A DNA stretch of 6,115 nt from Pseudomonadota bacterium (GTDB taxonomy: Bacteria; BMS3Abin14), in the NCBI GenBank assembly GCA_003229755.1, contig QIFJ01000180.1, positions 1 through 6,115 of the forward strand, written 5' to 3'. A model generated the notes under the pieces. That model made no database searches, was not told the DNA's origin, and worked only from the letters and a program-made list of their open reading frames with translations. This document shows positions 5,182 to 6,115 of the stretch, piece after piece. Each line of letters begins with the position of its first letter. Position 1 is the first letter of the stretch. Both the position numbers and the translations under genes were made by a program.

Positions 5182-5216
5182 TAACTTTCAACTTTCAACT
5201 TTCAACTTTCAACTAT
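5182..5216. repeat. Second CAACTTT heptamer array (5 units)
   Basis: Five head-to-tail heptamers: TAACTTT, three exact CAACTTT, then CAACTAT. Unit, orientation and even the TAACTTT variant match the array at 3109-3157, but here there is no opposing TTGAAAG arm. It lies 10 nt beyond the nested inverted-repeat element and just upstream of the candidate promoter of the EF-G-like gene. The two copies show that this is a dispersed intergenic repeat family in this genome rather than a one-off slippage tract. Confidence 0.9.
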
Positions 5217-5232
5217 TTCAAACACGATTGCC

Positions 5233-5262
5233 TTGACGCACTTTTTCACTAAATGATACGCT
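5233..5262 (+). promoter_or_regulatory. Candidate sigma-70-type promoter of the EF-G-like gene
   Basis: TTGACG (5233-5238) matches the -35 consensus at five of six positions. Eighteen nt further is TACGCT (5257-5262), a weak -10 hexamer preceded by TG at 5254-5255, which makes it an extended -10. A start near 5269 would give a leader of about 30 nt. Position and spacing are good, but the -10 is poor. Confidence 0.4.
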
Positions 5263-5283
5263 ATTAAGTTACCAATCGAAAAT

Positions 5284-5288
5284 GGAGG
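5284..5288 (+). promoter_or_regulatory. Strong Shine-Dalgarno (GGAGG) of the EF-G-like gene
   Basis: GGAGG ends 9 nt before ATG 5298. The in-frame TTG at 5292 is only 3 nt from it, so ATG 5298 is the start. Confidence 0.85.
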
Positions 5289-5297
5289 ATCTTGTGT

Positions 5298-6115
5298 ATG
5301 AAAGAATATGAGGCTGAAAACATCAGGAACATCACCATAATAGGCCACGGCAGCGCAGGCAAGACATCACTTGCCGAATCGATAATGTTTGATGCCGGAG
5401 TGATAAATCGCATAGGGACGATCGGTGACGGCAATACGGTCATGGACTTTCTTCCTGAGGAGGTCTCCAGGCAGATAAGCACCAGCTTGGCGACTGCCTC
5501 CTTTGAGTGGATGGAAAACCAGATAAATATTGTTGACACTCCCGGGTACCAGGATTTTGTGGCTGATGCCCTCTATGCTCTCAGGGTCTGCGAGGGGGCT
5601 CTGCTGGTTGTAGGAGCAGTCTCGGGCGTGAGGGCGCAGACAGAACGTCTCTTCAATTTCGCCAGGGAGAACAATGCAGGTATGATCGCCTTCGTCAACA
5701 AGATGGACCGTGAGAGGGCTGATTTTGACAAGGCTGTCGGCGAAATGAGATCCATACTGGGAGCAAATCCAATTCCCCTGCAGCTGCCCATCGGCAAGGA
5801 AGGATCCTTTGAAGGTGTTGTGGACCTTCTGACGATGAAAGCCTGTATTTACAGTAAGGACACCAGCGGAAAATTTATTGAAAAGGATATTCCTGACCAA
5901 CTGCAGGGACAGGCTGATGAATACAGGGAAAAACTGGTCGAAGCAGCTGCCGAGGGTGAGGACGAGCTTGTTGAAAAGTACCTGGAAGAGGGCGACTTAA
6001 CGGATGATGAAATACTGAGAGGCTTGAGAACGGGCGTCATTGCGGGAGACATACTTCCCGTATTCTGCGGGTCGGCAACACAGAATATCGGGGTTAGAAA
6101 ATTACTGGATGGCAT
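5298..6115 (+). CDS. Elongation factor G-like GTPase (EF-G-2 type), 3'-truncated by the window edge
   Basis: The first 272 residues of a translational GTPase; EF-G family proteins are near 690 residues, so domains II-V lie outside. The G domain shows: P-loop GHGSAGKTS (16-24); a switch I region with FLPEEVSRQIST (51-62); switch II DTPGYQDF (80-87); NKMD (134-137), giving guanine specificity; and GSA (258-260). Canonical EF-G has DTPGH, whose histidine activates the hydrolytic water; here it is Tyr84. The P-loop GHGSAGKTS, instead of the AHIDAGKTT type, also marks this as the EF-G-like paralog seen in several bacterial groups, such as Thermus EF-G-2, rather than the main fusA. The usual fusA neighbours (rpsL, rpsG, tufA) are absent, in agreement. 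Exact role is unknown: probably ribosome-associated, possibly translation under special conditions. It is separately promoted from coaX. Family is certain, subfamily likely. Confidence 0.9.
   Translation, partial: MKEYEAENIRNITIIGHGSAGKTSLAESIMFDAGVINRIGTIGDGNTVMDFLPEEVSRQISTSLATASFEWMENQINIVDTPGYQDFVADALYALRVCEGALLVVGAVSGVRAQTERLFNFARENNAGMIAFVNKMDRERADFDKAVGEMRSILGANPIPLQLPIGKEGSFEGVVDLLTMKACIYSKDTSGKFIEKDIPDQLQGQADEYREKLVEAAAEGEDELVEKYLEEGDLTDDEILRGLRTGVIAGDILPVFCGSATQNIGVRKLLDG

Larger units (their letters stand above)
4956..5297. other. 342-nt intergenic region, repeat-rich, no credible gene
   Basis: Between coaX and the EF-G-like gene I see, in order: about 50 nt without recognisable structure; a nested inverted-repeat element (5008-5172); a heptamer array (5182-5216); a candidate promoter (5233-5262); and the SD of the next gene. 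An open frame of 94 codons starts at the ATGA overlapping the coaX stop, with GGGAG 7 nt upstream, but it runs straight through the inverted repeats and ends in the heptamer array, so I do not call it a gene. Confidence 0.75.

Noticed and set aside
4952..5236. 94-codon open frame starting at the coaX stop (ATGA overlap, GGGAG upstream)
   Set aside because: It crosses the outer and inner inverted repeats of the 5008-5172 element and ends in the heptamer array. The product has no recognisable features, and its length depends on non-coding repeats.
5367..5900. 177-codon minus-strand open frame
   Set aside because: It is antisense to the G domain of the EF-G-like gene, with no SD or recognisable domain.

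Overview
The window is an ordinary bacterial chromosomal segment with every recognised gene on the + strand. In order: the 3' part of valS (valyl-tRNA synthetase, cut by the left edge and broken by two frame lesions), nadC (NAD biosynthesis), birA (biotin-protein ligase without a DNA-binding domain), coaX (type III pantothenate kinase) and the start of an EF-G-like translational GTPase cut by the right edge. I found no defence system, phage, insertion sequence with a transposase, CRISPR array, tRNA or rRNA. Base composition is mixed and mildly GC-rich. Gene types and order fit an anaerobic bacterium of Desulfobacterota or deep Firmicutes/Actinobacteria type, or a candidate phylum. That assignment is a low-confidence inference from protein flavour (type III pantothenate kinase, HTH-less BirA, an EF-G-2 style GTPase), and the contig may be a metagenome assembly.

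Layout: 1-2229 valS; 2222-3070 nadC, overlapping the valS stop by 8 nt and probably translationally coupled; 3071-3163 a heptanucleotide array with inverted arms; 3164-3883 birA; 3884-4181 a 298-nt gap filled with degenerate tandem repeats and hairpins; 4182-4955 coaX; 4956-5297 a 342-nt gap with a nested inverted-repeat (MITE-like) element, a second heptanucleotide array, and a plausible promoter; 5298-end the EF-G-like gene.

Function: nadC, birA and coaX supply or attach the cofactors NAD, biotin and CoA. This is a housekeeping cofactor cluster behind a tRNA synthetase. The EF-G-like gene is a separate translation-related unit with its own likely promoter and a strong Shine-Dalgarno (SD) sequence.

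The unusual material lies between the genes. (1) Two about 80-nt repeats sit directly upstream of coaX. In them a hairpin is preserved by two compensatory base-pair changes, and the hairpin loop can pair with the 5' end of the same repeat (possible pseudoknot). (2) A 165-bp element downstream of coaX has 23-bp terminal inverted repeats (20 of 23 matching) around a second hairpin. (3) A dispersed CAACTTT heptamer array occurs twice, once running right up to the birA start and occupying the place where a ribosome-binding site would be. (4) Two lesions in valS, a 17-nt gap and a 1-nt gap that together restore the frame, bracket the core of the editing domain.
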